From the NCBI RefSeq assembly GCF_014396785.1, contig NZ_CP060718.1, forward strand, positions 2,004,501 to 2,068,500: 64,000 bases of DNA. Reading direction: 5' to 3'. Below, piece by piece: positions 44,789-52,873 of the stretch (its first letter is position 1; every line of letters begins with the position of its first letter). A program made the translations under genes and the position numbers. Under the pieces are notes generated by a model that saw only the letters and a list, made by a program, of their open reading frames with translations, did not search any database and had not been told where the DNA came from. Origin of the DNA: Sphingomonas lutea (GTDB taxonomy: Bacteria > Pseudomonadota > Alphaproteobacteria > Sphingomonadales > Sphingomonadaceae).

Positions 44789-47092
44789 TCAGCGTCCCTT
44801 GCGACTTTGGTGGCGGATGTTGGGCGGCCGTCCGCGACGGCTCGTTGTGCGAACGCGGTCGCGGCGTGCGGGTTGCGGTCCGCCATAGCTGCCTTCGGGC
44901 AATTCGAAGCGCAGCGAGCCGGAAACCGGATTGGCCTCCGCCAGCCGCAGCTGCAGCTTCTGGCCGATGCGATAGGTCTCGCCGGTCTCGTCGCCGACCA
45001 GCACCTTGGCGCCTTCGTCGAAGCGGAAATATTCGTTGCCCAGGTCCTTGGCGAGCACCAGCCCGTCGCCGCCAAGGTCGAGCACCGTCGCAAAGAAACC
45101 GAACGGCTGCACGCCGGTGATCCTGCAATCTACCAGTTGGCCGACGCGGTCGGCGAGATAGGCCGCGACATAGCGGTCAATCGTATCGCGCTCGGCCTCC
45201 ATCGCGCGCCGCTCGAGCATCGAGATCTGCTCGCCGATCTGTTCAAAGCGTTCCTCGTCGCCCTGCGGAAGACCGCCCTCGCCAAGGCCGTAGGCCTTCA
45301 CCAGCCCGCGGTGGACGAGCAGGTCGGCGTACCGGCGGATGGGCGAAGTGAAATGCGCGTAGGTCGCGAGCGCGAGTCCGAAGTGGCCGAGCCGCTCCGG
45401 CCCGTAGCGCGCCTGCATCTGCGTACGCAGCAGCTGCTCCATGATCTCCTCACGCCCGTCGCCGTCGCCGACGCGCTCGATGACACGGGTAAAGGTGCTC
45501 GGCTTCACGACTTGGCCGAGCGCGAACTCGATTCCGAAGGTCTTGAGATAGTCCTTGAGCGCGACGAGCTTCTCGCGGCTCGGCGGTTCGTGGACGCGGT
45601 ACATGACCGGCGTCTTCTTCGCTTCGAGCGCGCGCGCCGCAGCGACATTGGCGGCGATCATATAATCCTCGACCAGTCGGTGCGCATCGAGCCGGTCGCG
45701 CGGCGCGACCGAGGTGATGCGGCCCTTTTCATCGAGCTGCACCACGCGCTCGGGCAGGTCGAGCTCGAGCGGCCCGCGCTTGTTGCGGGCGGCGAGCAGC
45801 GCGCGCCAGCAGCCCCAGAGGGGCTTGAGCGCCTCCTCGACCAGTTCGCGCGATACCGGCCCTTCGATCTCGGGCATGGAGCAGGGCGAGGAGGCGAGTT
45901 CGATGCCCTCGGAAGAGCCCCTCCCCTCGATGGAGAACGGTTGGGGTTCGCCCGCCGCATCCATCGCCGCCTGCGCATCCTCGTAGGCAATGTTCGCCGC
46001 CACGCAGATCTTGGCCCGCGTAAATCGCCAGCTTTTGAGCTCGCCGTCCTTGGCGATCTTGAGGTGGCAGGCCATCGCCGCGCGCACCTTGCCCGCCTTC
46101 AGCGAGCAGATGTCCGCCGACAATTCCTCTGGCAGCATCGGCACCACCCGATCGGGAAAATAGACGCTGTTGCCCCGCGCCCGCGCCTCGCGGTCGAGCT
46201 CGCTGCCGGGGCGGACGTAGAAGCTGACGTCGGCGATCGCGACGATTGCGTTCCACCCACCCTCGCCATCCGCCTCGGCCCAGATGGCGTCGTCATGATC
46301 GCGCGCATCGGCCGGATCGATCGCGACGATCGGCAGATGCGTCAGGTCCTCGCGCTCGCCGAGCGGCGTTTTCGCAACCCGATGCGCCTCATCGATCGCT
46401 TCCTGCGCAAACTCATGGCGCAACCCGTGCTTGTGAATGGCGATCAGGCTGAAGCTCCGCGGCGCGAACGGGTCGCCGAGGACCGCGTCGACCCGTGCGC
46501 TCACCCGCGGCGGACGGCCCGACACCTCGCACAGCACGAGGTCTCCGATCTCCGCATCCTTCAAATCGCTGATGAACAATTCGCGCCGCTCGCGCTTGTC
46601 GACCGGTGATAGCCAGAAGCGCTCGCCCTCCTTGCGCACCACCCCCAGCGCCAGCTCCGCCGACTTGGCGAGCTTCTTCATCGGGTGCGCGATATAGCTA
46701 TCGCCCTTCTGCTCGGTCCGCGACAGGACGCGGTCGCCGATGCCGAGCGCGCCCTTGCGCTCGCGCTCCACGATGCGGATCTTGGGCGGCGCCGTTTCGG
46801 CATGCCATTGCTCGGGCACCGCGCGCGCCGTTCCGCTGTCGTCGACCTCGACCACGCGCAGCACCGTTACCTTGGGCACGCCGCCCATCTGGTGGAAGGC
46901 GCGGCCGCGCGAATGGTCGATCAGCCCTTCGTCGGCCATGTCCTTGAGCAGCGCCTTGAGCTGGATCTTGTCCGCGCCCGACAGGCCGAAGGCACGCGCG
47001 ATTTCGCGCTTCCCTGCCGGCTGGTCGGAGGTGGCGATGAAATCGAGGATCTGCTTGCGGCTGGGCAGGCCGGCGGGGCGCTTTTTGGGCAT
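44789..47092 (-). CDS. rnr: Ribonuclease R
   Basis: 767-residue 3'-5' exoribonuclease of the RNB family that degrades structured RNA. An N-terminal helix-turn-helix (SRKQILDFIATSDQ) is followed by cold-shock domains. The RNB catalytic block DPADARDHDDAIWAE carries the Mg-binding Asp cluster. Downstream are RYADLLVHRGL, an S1 domain (VDCRITGVQPFGFFATV) and a basic tail (SRKGR) that distinguish RNase R from RNase II. The start is MPKKRPAG; the preceding in-frame codons belong to the gene upstream. Confidence 0.95.
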   Translation of the reverse strand: MPKKRPAGLPSRKQILDFIATSDQPAGKREIARAFGLSGADKIQLKALLKDMADEGLIDHSRGRAFHQMGGVPKVTVLRVVEVDDSGTARAVPEQWHAETAPPKIRIVERERKGALGIGDRVLSRTEQKGDSYIAHPMKKLAKSAELALGVVRKEGERFWLSPVDKRERRELFISDLKDAEIGDLVLCEVSGRPPRVSARVDAVLGDPFAPRSFSLIAIHKHGLRHEFAQEAIDEAHRVAKTPLGEREDLTHLPIVAIDPADARDHDDAIWAEADGEGGWNAIVAIADVSFYVRPGSELDREARARGNSVYFPDRVVPMLPEELSADICSLKAGKVRAAMACHLKIAKDGELKSWRFTRAKICVAANIAYEDAQAAMDAAGEPQPFSIEGRGSSEGIELASSPCSMPEIEGPVSRELVEEALKPLWGCWRALLAARNKRGPLELDLPERVVQLDEKGRITSVAPRDRLDAHRLVEDYMIAANVAAARALEAKKTPVMYRVHEPPSREKLVALKDYLKTFGIEFALGQVVKPSTFTRVIERVGDGDGREEIMEQLLRTQMQARYGPERLGHFGLALATYAHFTSPIRRYADLLVHRGLVKAYGLGEGGLPQGDEERFEQIGEQISMLERRAMEAERDTIDRYVAAYLADRVGQLVDCRITGVQPFGFFATVLDLGGDGLVLAKDLGNEYFRFDEGAKVLVGDETGETYRIGQKLQLRLAEANPVSGSLRFELPEGSYGGPQPARRDRVRTTSRRGRPPNIRHQSRKGR

Positions 47093-47099
47093 GAATGTC

Positions 47100-48038
47100 C
47101 TAGGTCGTGGCGACTTCCGCCTTTGCGGCCAGTGCAGCGCGCCGCGCAAGCCGATGTTCCCGCCACACGATGACGAGCCCGCTGAGGATGATCACCGGCG
47201 CGCCGATCCACACGCTGGGCGTCGGCATTTCGCTGAACAGCCACGCGCCGAGCAGGGTCGCCCACAGCAGGCTGGTGTAATCCATCGGCATGACCAGCGC
47301 GACCGGGGCGAGCCGCAGCGCGCCGGTCAGCGTCAGCTGTGCGAGTCCGCCGGCAAGCGCGATCCCCGCGAGCACGCCCCACGTCGCCGCCTCATGCGCT
47401 TGCGCGAACCACAGCATCATCCCCGCTAGCGGCACCAGCGAGCTCACCGCGAACCAGAAGACCGTGGTCGATGCCCGCTCGGTCGCGCCGAGACGGCGGA
47501 TGACGATCGTCACCGACGCCGTTAGCAGTGCGGCGAGGATCGCCACCGATGCGCCGTCCAACGGGACCGCATCTCGGCCCGGCTGGACGATCAGCAGCAC
47601 GCCGACGAACCCGATTGCGACCGCGCCCCAGCGCCACCGGCCCGTCGGCTCACCCAGCACCAGCGCCGCCAGCACGACGGAGAAGATCGGCACGGTGAAA
47701 CCGATCGCGGTCGCCTCGGCCAGCGGCAGCATGATCATTGCCAGGAAGTTGAGCGCCATCGCCGTCACCCCCAGCGCCATCCGCCCGACATGCGCACCCA
47801 CACGCTTCGTTCGCAATGAGCCAAACCCCGGCCCCGCCGCCACCAAAGCCGCCGCGCACGCCGCCGACCCGATCTGCCGGTAGAACACCGTCTCGACCAG
47901 GTTCACGCCGCGCGTTGCGGCCAGCTTCACCAGCGCGAACATCACCGCGAGCAGCAATGCGGTGACGAGCCGCAGCGCCACTCCTGCGAGCGGACGCTGC
48001 TCGGCGGGCCGGTCGGTGTCTTGGGTCGCGCCGCGCAC
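47100..48038 (-). CDS. EamA/DMT-family transporter
   Basis: 312-residue drug/metabolite transporter with ten hydrophobic helices in two EamA repeats (LAEATAIGFTVPIFSVVLAALVLGEP in the first; APVALVMPMDYTSLLWATLLGAWLF in the second). The substrate is unknown; relatives export amino acids or metabolites. A GTG start is chosen: GAGGGGAGGGG from the flanking repeat lies about 5 bases before it, and upstream codons simply translate the repeat. The start overlaps the stop of the DUF559 gene by one base. Confidence 0.88.
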   Translation of the reverse strand: MRGATQDTDRPAEQRPLAGVALRLVTALLLAVMFALVKLAATRGVNLVETVFYRQIGSAACAAALVAAGPGFGSLRTKRVGAHVGRMALGVTAMALNFLAMIMLPLAEATAIGFTVPIFSVVLAALVLGEPTGRWRWGAVAIGFVGVLLIVQPGRDAVPLDGASVAILAALLTASVTIVIRRLGATERASTTVFWFAVSSLVPLAGMMLWFAQAHEAATWGVLAGIALAGGLAQLTLTGALRLAPVALVMPMDYTSLLWATLLGAWLFSEMPTPSVWIGAPVIILSGLVIVWREHRLARRAALAAKAEVATT

Positions 48039-48421
48039 TAAAGCCCCTCCCCTCGATGGGGAGGGGTTGGGGTGGGGTGACGCCCGCGCAACGCCGTATC
48101 TATCAATGTCCACACGCCATCCGGATTGCCCAGCACGTCGTTGTTCCAGAAACGGATGACGCGATAACCCTCAGCCTCGATATTGGCGGTGCGCACTCCA
48201 TCCACGTCTTCGCGATGTTGCCCACCATCGACCTCGATCACCAGCTTCGCGCGATGGCAAACGAAGTCGGCAATGTAATGACGGACCGGCACCTGCCGTC
48301 GGAAATGATGCTCCGGGAACCCCTCACGCAGCAGCCGCCACATCGCCCGCTCAGCGTCGGTCATGTCGCGCCGAAGTCGGCGGGCGCGCGTGACGGCGCC
48401 GGGCGGCGGATGTTGCTTCAC
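48038..48421 (-). CDS. DUF559 domain (Vsr-like) endonuclease
   Basis: 127-residue small nuclease-fold protein. The core MTDAERAMWRLLREGFP, RRQVPVRHYIADFVCH, LVIEVDGGQH and YRVIRFWNNDVLGNPDGV is DUF559, related to very-short-patch-repair endonucleases. Asp in ADF and Glu-x-Asp in IEVDG form the PD-(D/E)xK-type site. Function of the family is unproven. A GTG start is used with GAGGGGAGGGG from the upstream repeat. The last dozen residues (HPTPTPPHRGEGL) and stop are encoded by the downstream repeat. Confidence 0.85.
   Translation of the reverse strand: MKQHPPPGAVTRARRLRRDMTDAERAMWRLLREGFPEHHFRRQVPVRHYIADFVCHRAKLVIEVDGGQHREDVDGVRTANIEAEGYRVIRFWNNDVLGNPDGVWTLIDTALRGRHPTPTPPHRGEGL
48039..48084. 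repeat. CCCCTCCCC-TCGA-TGGGGAGGGG repeat, copy A (half unit)
   Basis: The palindrome CCCCTCCCCTCGATGGGGAG continues as GGGTTGGGGTGGGGTGACG. It overlaps the 3' end of the DUF559 gene and provides the Shine-Dalgarno for the EamA gene. It shares its full core with copy B at 48427. Confidence 0.85.
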
Positions 48422-48426
48422 CGCTG

Positions 48427-48537
48427 AGCCCCTCCCCTCGATGGGGAGGGGTTGGGGTGGGGTGACGTCTCCGAATAAGTCGCGGCTGTCTCCACCATCA
48501 CCCCCACCCTGCCCTCCCCCATCAAGGGGAGGGGTCA
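48427..48537. repeat. CCCCTCCCC-TCGA-TGGGGAGGGG repeat, copy B (full unit)
   Basis: About 110 bases. The left arm is identical to copy A, followed by a variable centre and the inverted arm (CACCCCCACCCTGCCCTCCC then CCATCAAGGGGAGGGG). It lies just upstream of the DUF559 start, so the nuclease gene is bracketed by A and B in the same orientation. Confidence 0.85.
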
Positions 48538-48538
48538 A

Positions 48539-48802
48539 TCACCGCAACTGGCTGTCCTTGCTGCCGCGGCGGTTGATGGTCGAGTGGGTGATCGCCTTGT
48601 CGCGCTCCGACTGGCAAGCGACGCAGGTGCGGACGCCGGGGAGCGCGGCGCGGCGTTTCTTCGGGATGGGCTCGCCGCAATCGTCGCAGTCCTCGGCGCT
48701 TTTGCCCTGCGGCGTCAGCGCACGCGCCCGCGCCACCGCATCCTTCACCGTATCGTCGATCTGGTCCTGCACCGCGCCATCGCGCGTCCATCCGCCGGCC
48801 AT
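48539..48802 (-). CDS. Small TraR/DksA-family zinc-finger protein
   Basis: 87-residue protein of the YbiI/TraR branch of the DksA superfamily. The single C4 zinc finger is Cys-x2-Cys-x17-Cys-x2-Cys in CDDCGEPIPKKRR and TCVACQSERD. It lacks the long coiled coil of DksA, so RNA-polymerase regulation is possible but not shown. The ATG has a perfect GGAGGT four bases upstream; earlier in-frame codons belong to a repeat. It lies between two copies of the same repeat. Confidence 0.9.
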   Translation of the reverse strand: MAGGWTRDGAVQDQIDDTVKDAVARARALTPQGKSAEDCDDCGEPIPKKRRAALPGVRTCVACQSERDKAITHSTINRRGSKDSQLR

Positions 48803-48828
48803 GGGCACCTCCGCAGAGCAACATAATA

Positions 48829-48936
48829 GCCCCTCCCTTGATGGGGAGGGGTTGGGGTGGGGTGACGTTTCCGGAAAAGTCGCGGGCAGCTCCAACCGCA
48901 CCCCCACCCTGCCCTCCCCCATCAAGGGGGAGGGTT
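48829..48936. repeat. CCCCTCCC-TTGA-TGGGGAGGGG repeat, copy C (full unit)
   Basis: Left arm AGCCCCTCCCTTGATGGGGA followed by GGGGTTGGGGTGGGGTGACG; variable centre; inverted arm ending CCCCCATCAAGGGGGAGGG. It fills the gap between the DksA-type gene and the M28 peptidase gene. The centre (GTTTCCGGAAAAGTCGCGGG) resembles that of copy B. Confidence 0.85.
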
Positions 48937-48937
48937 C

Positions 48938-50359
48938 TTATTGCGCGGGTGGCGGAGGCGGCGGGGTGTAGGGCTTGAACGCCCCGCCCGGCACGGCGCT
49001 CGCGACCGGGCTTTCGAAGCCGTTTGCGCTCACCGAGGACACACCGAACACCCAATCGTCGACGCGAATCCCTGGAAGTATGATTCCACGACTTCCTGGG
49101 TCAGGATTACGGCACGGACCGGGTGTGCATCCAGTCACCCGAATATCTCCGTCCTCGCCGATTTCCCAACGGCTCGCGTCAGTTCTGCGCCGCCAGATCT
49201 TGTAAGCTGGGTAGCCATCGGCGCCCGGAATCTCCCGCCATTTTACGGTCGTATCCGTGCTCACCGCCCCCTCCACCGTCGGCTCCGGCGGCGGCGGGGC
49301 GCTCGCCAGCCACGCGAGCGCCGCGACGTTCAGCTTGGTCACCTTCGCCAGATACGGGAAATTCATCTCGTCGATCGTGTCGCCATATTTCACACCCTTC
49401 TCGACCCGCAGATCCTGATGCTGGTGGTCGTAATCCTCGACCGCCACCGACATGCGGATCGCGGAGTAGCCGGCGTTGAGGAATTCGGTGTGGTCGCCGC
49501 CGCGGCCGTGGCGGTCGTTGCGCCAGATTGGCATCACGTCGAGATTTAGGTCGGGCCCCATTCGCTCGGCCAGCGTATCGAGGAAGCGCGAAAGGTTGCG
49601 CGACGGGCTGTCATTCTCCCCGCCCAGGCTGCGCTGCCGCGCCGCAAGGTCCTCGCGCCCCTGCCAGCGCGGGCCTTCGGAGAAGACGCGCACCTGCTTG
49701 TCGTTGCATGTCCCGTCGGAGCCGCAGCTGTTGCCGATGATGTCGTTGTTGAGGTTGGCGATGACGTTCCAGCCCTGCGCCCTGGCATAGTCCGCCATGA
49801 TCTTGCCGCCGTTGAGCCCCTGCTCCTCGCCCGACAGCACGGCATAGACGATCGTGCCGGGGAACTTGCGCTTGGCCAGTACGCGCGCCGCCTCCATCAC
49901 TGCCGCGGTGCCGCTGCCGTCGTCGTTCGCGCCCGGCGCATCGGCGGTGGCGTTCATCGGGTCGGAAACGCGGCTGTCGATATGGCCGGTGATGATCACC
50001 ACGTCGTTCGGCCGCTCGGTCCCGCGCTGGATCGCGACGGCGTTGCACACGCGCGTCGGCGTCGGGATGCGCGGCAGCTTGACCACGGTATCGCACACTT
50101 GGCTCGTCGGCAGCCCGGTGCGGCGCATCTCGCCCTCCGCCCAGCGGAGCGCCGCGCCGATCCCGCGCCTGGGGTCGGTCTGGGAGGAGAGCGTATGGCG
50201 CGTGCCGAAGCTTACCAGCTTTTCGACCGTCGCCCGCATCCGCGCCGCATCCACGGCACGCGAATATTCGGCGACCACTGCCTCGGGCGGCGGCAAGGGC
50301 GGGATGGCGGCGGCAGAGGTCGCCACTGGAAGGCTTGCGAGGATGAAAAACTTACGCAT
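48938..50359 (-). CDS. M28 family zinc aminopeptidase, exported
   Basis: 473-residue secreted peptidase. Signal peptide MRKFFILASLPVATSAAA. The M28 dizinc site is His-x-Asp in ITGHIDSRVSD, Asp in PGANDDGSG, catalytic Glu-Glu in LSGEEQGLNGG, Asp in NLNNDIIGN and His in GGDHTEFLN. The C-terminal 90 residues resemble a fibronectin-type accessory domain and end in a proline run (TPPPPPPAQ). AAGGAG lies six bases before the ATG. It would digest peptides in the periplasm. Both ends lie against palindromic repeats. Confidence 0.92.
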   Translation of the reverse strand: MRKFFILASLPVATSAAAIPPLPPPEAVVAEYSRAVDAARMRATVEKLVSFGTRHTLSSQTDPRRGIGAALRWAEGEMRRTGLPTSQVCDTVVKLPRIPTPTRVCNAVAIQRGTERPNDVVIITGHIDSRVSDPMNATADAPGANDDGSGTAAVMEAARVLAKRKFPGTIVYAVLSGEEQGLNGGKIMADYARAQGWNVIANLNNDIIGNSCGSDGTCNDKQVRVFSEGPRWQGREDLAARQRSLGGENDSPSRNLSRFLDTLAERMGPDLNLDVMPIWRNDRHGRGGDHTEFLNAGYSAIRMSVAVEDYDHQHQDLRVEKGVKYGDTIDEMNFPYLAKVTKLNVAALAWLASAPPPPEPTVEGAVSTDTTVKWREIPGADGYPAYKIWRRRTDASRWEIGEDGDIRVTGCTPGPCRNPDPGSRGIILPGIRVDDWVFGVSSVSANGFESPVASAVPGGAFKPYTPPPPPPAQ

Positions 50360-50372
50360 CGGCCACTCCTTG

Positions 50373-50477
50373 AGCCCTCCCCTGGATGGGGGAGGGTTGG
50401 GTGGGGGTGACGCCGGACGTCGAACTCTACGTCGACAATCACCCCACCCCTGCCCCTTCCCATCGAGGGGAGGGGTT
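50373..50477. repeat. CCCCTCCCC-type repeat, copy D (full unit)
   Basis: A diverged full unit (left arm AGCCCTCCCCTGGATGGGGG; inverted arm CCCTTCCCATCGAGGGGAGG) with an internal GACGTCGAACTC/CTACGTCGAC palindrome. It occupies the divergent gap between the M28 peptidase gene and mmsA. The rest of the gap shows nothing else. Confidence 0.8.
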
Positions 50478-50555
50478 GAGCGTGTTGGCATTTGCCGTTC
50501 CTGCGGTCTAGTGGAGCCGCGACTTCCCACTCCGTAAATCAGGATGCGTATCTCC

Positions 50556-52055
50556 ATGCTTCGCAGCATCGATCATTACATCGGCGGTTCCAGCTTCGCT
50601 TCGGGCGAGCGCCAAAGCGACGTCTTCGACCCCAACCAGGGGTCGGTCCAGGCCCACGTCCGCCTCGGCACCGCCGCCGATCTTGAGCGCGCGATGGACG
50701 CCGCGCGCGCCGCGCAGCCCGAATGGGCGGCGACCAACCCGCAGCGCCGCGCCCGCGTCATGTTCAACTTCAAGGCGCTGGTCGAAGCCAACATGCAGGA
50801 GCTCGCCGAGCTGTTGTCGAGCGAGCACGGCAAGGTCGTCGCCGACGCCAAGGGCGATATCCAGCGCGGGCTCGAAGTGGTCGAATATGCCTGCGGCATC
50901 CCGAGCGCGCTCAAGGGCGAATATACCGTCGGCGCCGGGCCCGGCATCGACGTTTATTCGATGCGCCAGCCGCTTGGCATCGTCGCCGGAATCACCCCGT
51001 TCAATTTCCCGGCGATGATTCCGATGTGGATGTTCGCGGTCGCCATCGCTTGCGGCAACGCCTTCATCCTGAAGCCCAGCGAGCGCGACCCGACTGTCCC
51101 CGTGCGCTTGGCCGAGCTGATGAAGGAAGCCGGGCTGCCCGACGGAATCCTCAACGTCGTCCACGGCGACAAGGAAATGGTCGATGCGATCCTCGACCAT
51201 GACGACATCAAGGCGATCAGCTTCGTCGGATCGTCCGACATTGCGCAATATATCTACAGCCGCGGCACCGCGAACGGGAAGCGAGTACAGGCGTTCGGCG
51301 GCGCCAAGAACCACGGCATCGTCATGCCCGACGCCGACCTCGACCAGGTGGTCAACGACCTCGCCGGCGCGGCCTTCGGCTCGGCCGGGGAGCGCTGCAT
51401 GGCGCTGCCAGTGGTGGTTCCAGTCGGCGAGCAAACCGCCGACGCGCTGCGCGCCAAGCTCATCCCCGCGATCGAGAGCCTGCGCGTGGGCGTGTCGACC
51501 GACCCGGATGCGCATTACGGCCCAGTCGTGACGCGGGCGCACAAGGAAAAGATCGAGAGCTACATCCAGATGTGCGCCGATGAGGGCGGCGAGCTGGTCG
51601 TCGACGGCCGCGGCTTCAAGCTGCAGGGGCATGAGAACGGCTTCTTCGTCGGGCCGACCTTCTTCGACCATGTGAAGCCGAGCTTTCAGAGCTACCAGGA
51701 AGAGATTTTCGGCCCCGTGCTGCAAATGGTCCGCGCCAGGGATTTCGAGGAAGCGGTCGCGCTCCCCTCGAAGCACCAGTACGGCAATGGCGTCGCCATC
51801 TTCACCCGCAACGGCCACGCAGCGCGCGAATTCGCGGCGCGGGTCAATGTCGGGATGGTCGGAATCAACGTGCCCATCCCGGTGCCGGTTGCCTATCACA
51901 CCTTCGGCGGCTGGAAGCGCTCCGGCTTCGGCGACATCGACCAGCATGGCCCGGAAGGCGTGCGCTTCTGGACCAAGTCGAAGAAGGTGACGCAGCGCTG
52001 GCCCGACGGTTCGGCCGACGGCGGCAATGCCTTCGTCATCCCCACCATGGGGTGA
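50556..52055 (+). CDS. mmsA: Methylmalonate-semialdehyde dehydrogenase (CoA-acylating)
   Basis: 499-residue aldehyde dehydrogenase converting methylmalonate semialdehyde (from valine) and malonate semialdehyde to propionyl-CoA and acetyl-CoA. Family marks are GITPFNFPAMIPMWMF, KPSERDPTVPV, FGGAKNHGIVMPDAD and GERCMALPVVV with the catalytic Cys; the usual ALDH general-base Glu is replaced, as in MmsA. The ATG leading LRSIDHYIGG is preferred; an ATG four codons earlier has its AGG too close. It opens the valine-degradation cluster. Confidence 0.95.
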   Translation: MLRSIDHYIGGSSFASGERQSDVFDPNQGSVQAHVRLGTAADLERAMDAARAAQPEWAATNPQRRARVMFNFKALVEANMQELAELLSSEHGKVVADAKGDIQRGLEVVEYACGIPSALKGEYTVGAGPGIDVYSMRQPLGIVAGITPFNFPAMIPMWMFAVAIACGNAFILKPSERDPTVPVRLAELMKEAGLPDGILNVVHGDKEMVDAILDHDDIKAISFVGSSDIAQYIYSRGTANGKRVQAFGGAKNHGIVMPDADLDQVVNDLAGAAFGSAGERCMALPVVVPVGEQTADALRAKLIPAIESLRVGVSTDPDAHYGPVVTRAHKEKIESYIQMCADEGGELVVDGRGFKLQGHENGFFVGPTFFDHVKPSFQSYQEEIFGPVLQMVRARDFEEAVALPSKHQYGNGVAIFTRNGHAAREFAARVNVGMVGINVPIPVPVAYHTFGGWKRSGFGDIDQHGPEGVRFWTKSKKVTQRWPDGSADGGNAFVIPTMG

Positions 52056-52113
52056 TGGCGCGCTCGCCGGCAGCGTTTGGGATACAGCCGTAGCCGCGGG
52101 CGTTGGGGACGCC

Positions 52114-52623
52114 ATGAAGCGTTTCCCCGTCTTTATCGCCGCTGTTTTGATACTTGCGGCCTGTGAAGGTCGAAACCCCGTCGCCAATGGCGCCAACGAC
52201 GTTGCCGGCTTGCCCGACATCGCGACCAATGCGCCCGATCCCGAAAGCGGGCCGCCTGAAAATGCTTCGGCCGCGGCCGACGCGGCCCCGATCCCGGCGG
52301 GCGCCGATCCGCCGGCACCCGGTGCCAGGATTCCCGCCGCGCTGCAGGGCCGTTGGGGCATGGTCCCGGGCGACTGCACGTCGACGCGCGGCGACGCCAA
52401 GGGGCTGCTGACGATCAGCGCCGATCAGCTCCGTTTCTACGAATCGCGCGCCGTCCCGGGCAGCGATGTCGAGGGCGACGGAAATTCCGTGCGCGGCACG
52501 TTCAACTTCACCGGCGAAGGCCAGGAATGGACGCGTTTCGTTACTTTGCGGGCCGAGGGCAACCGCCTGACCCGCACCGAAAGCAACCCAACCGCGAGTT
52601 ATAATTATGTCAAATGTGCCTAG
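52114..52623 (+). CDS. Predicted lipoprotein, unknown function
   Basis: 169-residue protein with a lipoprotein signal (MKRFPVFIAAVLILAAC; lipobox LAAC, Cys17). A low-complexity Ala/Pro/Asn linker (about 18-70) precedes a compact domain beginning LQGRWGMVPGDCTSTRGDAKG and ending YVKCA, with two Cys that may pair. Not recognised beyond that. The next gene overlaps its end by 17 bases in another frame. Both lie between mmsA and the acyl-CoA dehydrogenase gene. Confidence 0.82.
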   Translation: MKRFPVFIAAVLILAACEGRNPVANGANDVAGLPDIATNAPDPESGPPENASAAADAAPIPAGADPPAPGARIPAALQGRWGMVPGDCTSTRGDAKGLLTISADQLRFYESRAVPGSDVEGDGNSVRGTFNFTGEGQEWTRFVTLRAEGNRLTRTESNPTASYNYVKCA

Positions 52624-52828
52624 GTCCGCGCCTCTGGCAATTGCCGTCGCGGCGCTTGCCGCTTGTGCGCAGGACCACAGCGACCAGAACATCATCATCG
52701 ACAATAATGTCTCTGCCAACGCGGATATCGAGGAACTGCCTGCGGACGAGAGTAGCGCGACGCCGAGCGAAGAGCTGGCCAACGGCGCGGTCGAGGCGGA
52801 TCGCGCGGCCGGCAATAACAGCCTCTAA
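52607..52828 (+). CDS. Small predicted lipoprotein
   Basis: 73-residue protein beginning MSNVPRSAPLAIAVAALAAC, a plausible lipoprotein signal with lipobox LAAC. The mature part is acidic and Asn-rich (SDQNIIIDNNVSANADIEELPADES). No ribosome site is clear, and the 17-base overlap with the preceding lipoprotein gene suggests coupling. Function unknown. Confidence 0.65.
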   Translation: MSNVPRSAPLAIAVAALAACAQDHSDQNIIIDNNVSANADIEELPADESSATPSEELANGAVEADRAAGNNSL

Positions 52829-52873
52829 GGCCCACTTGTCGATGCCCCGCATTCGCGCCTAGAGCGCCACGCG

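Noticed and set aside
44807-46609. A 600-codon open frame antisense to RNase R
   Set aside because: Composition is shadow-like (Arg/Ala/Asp/His-rich) and the catalytic motifs of RNase R occupy the opposite strand.
48039-50477. The repeat copies as a CRISPR array
   Set aside because: Spacing is irregular (hundreds of bases), each unit is a long internal palindrome, genes lie between them and no cas gene is present.
50508-52400. A 630-codon open frame antisense to mmsA
   Set aside because: It spans the whole of mmsA and a lipoprotein gene in reverse and lacks any domain signature.
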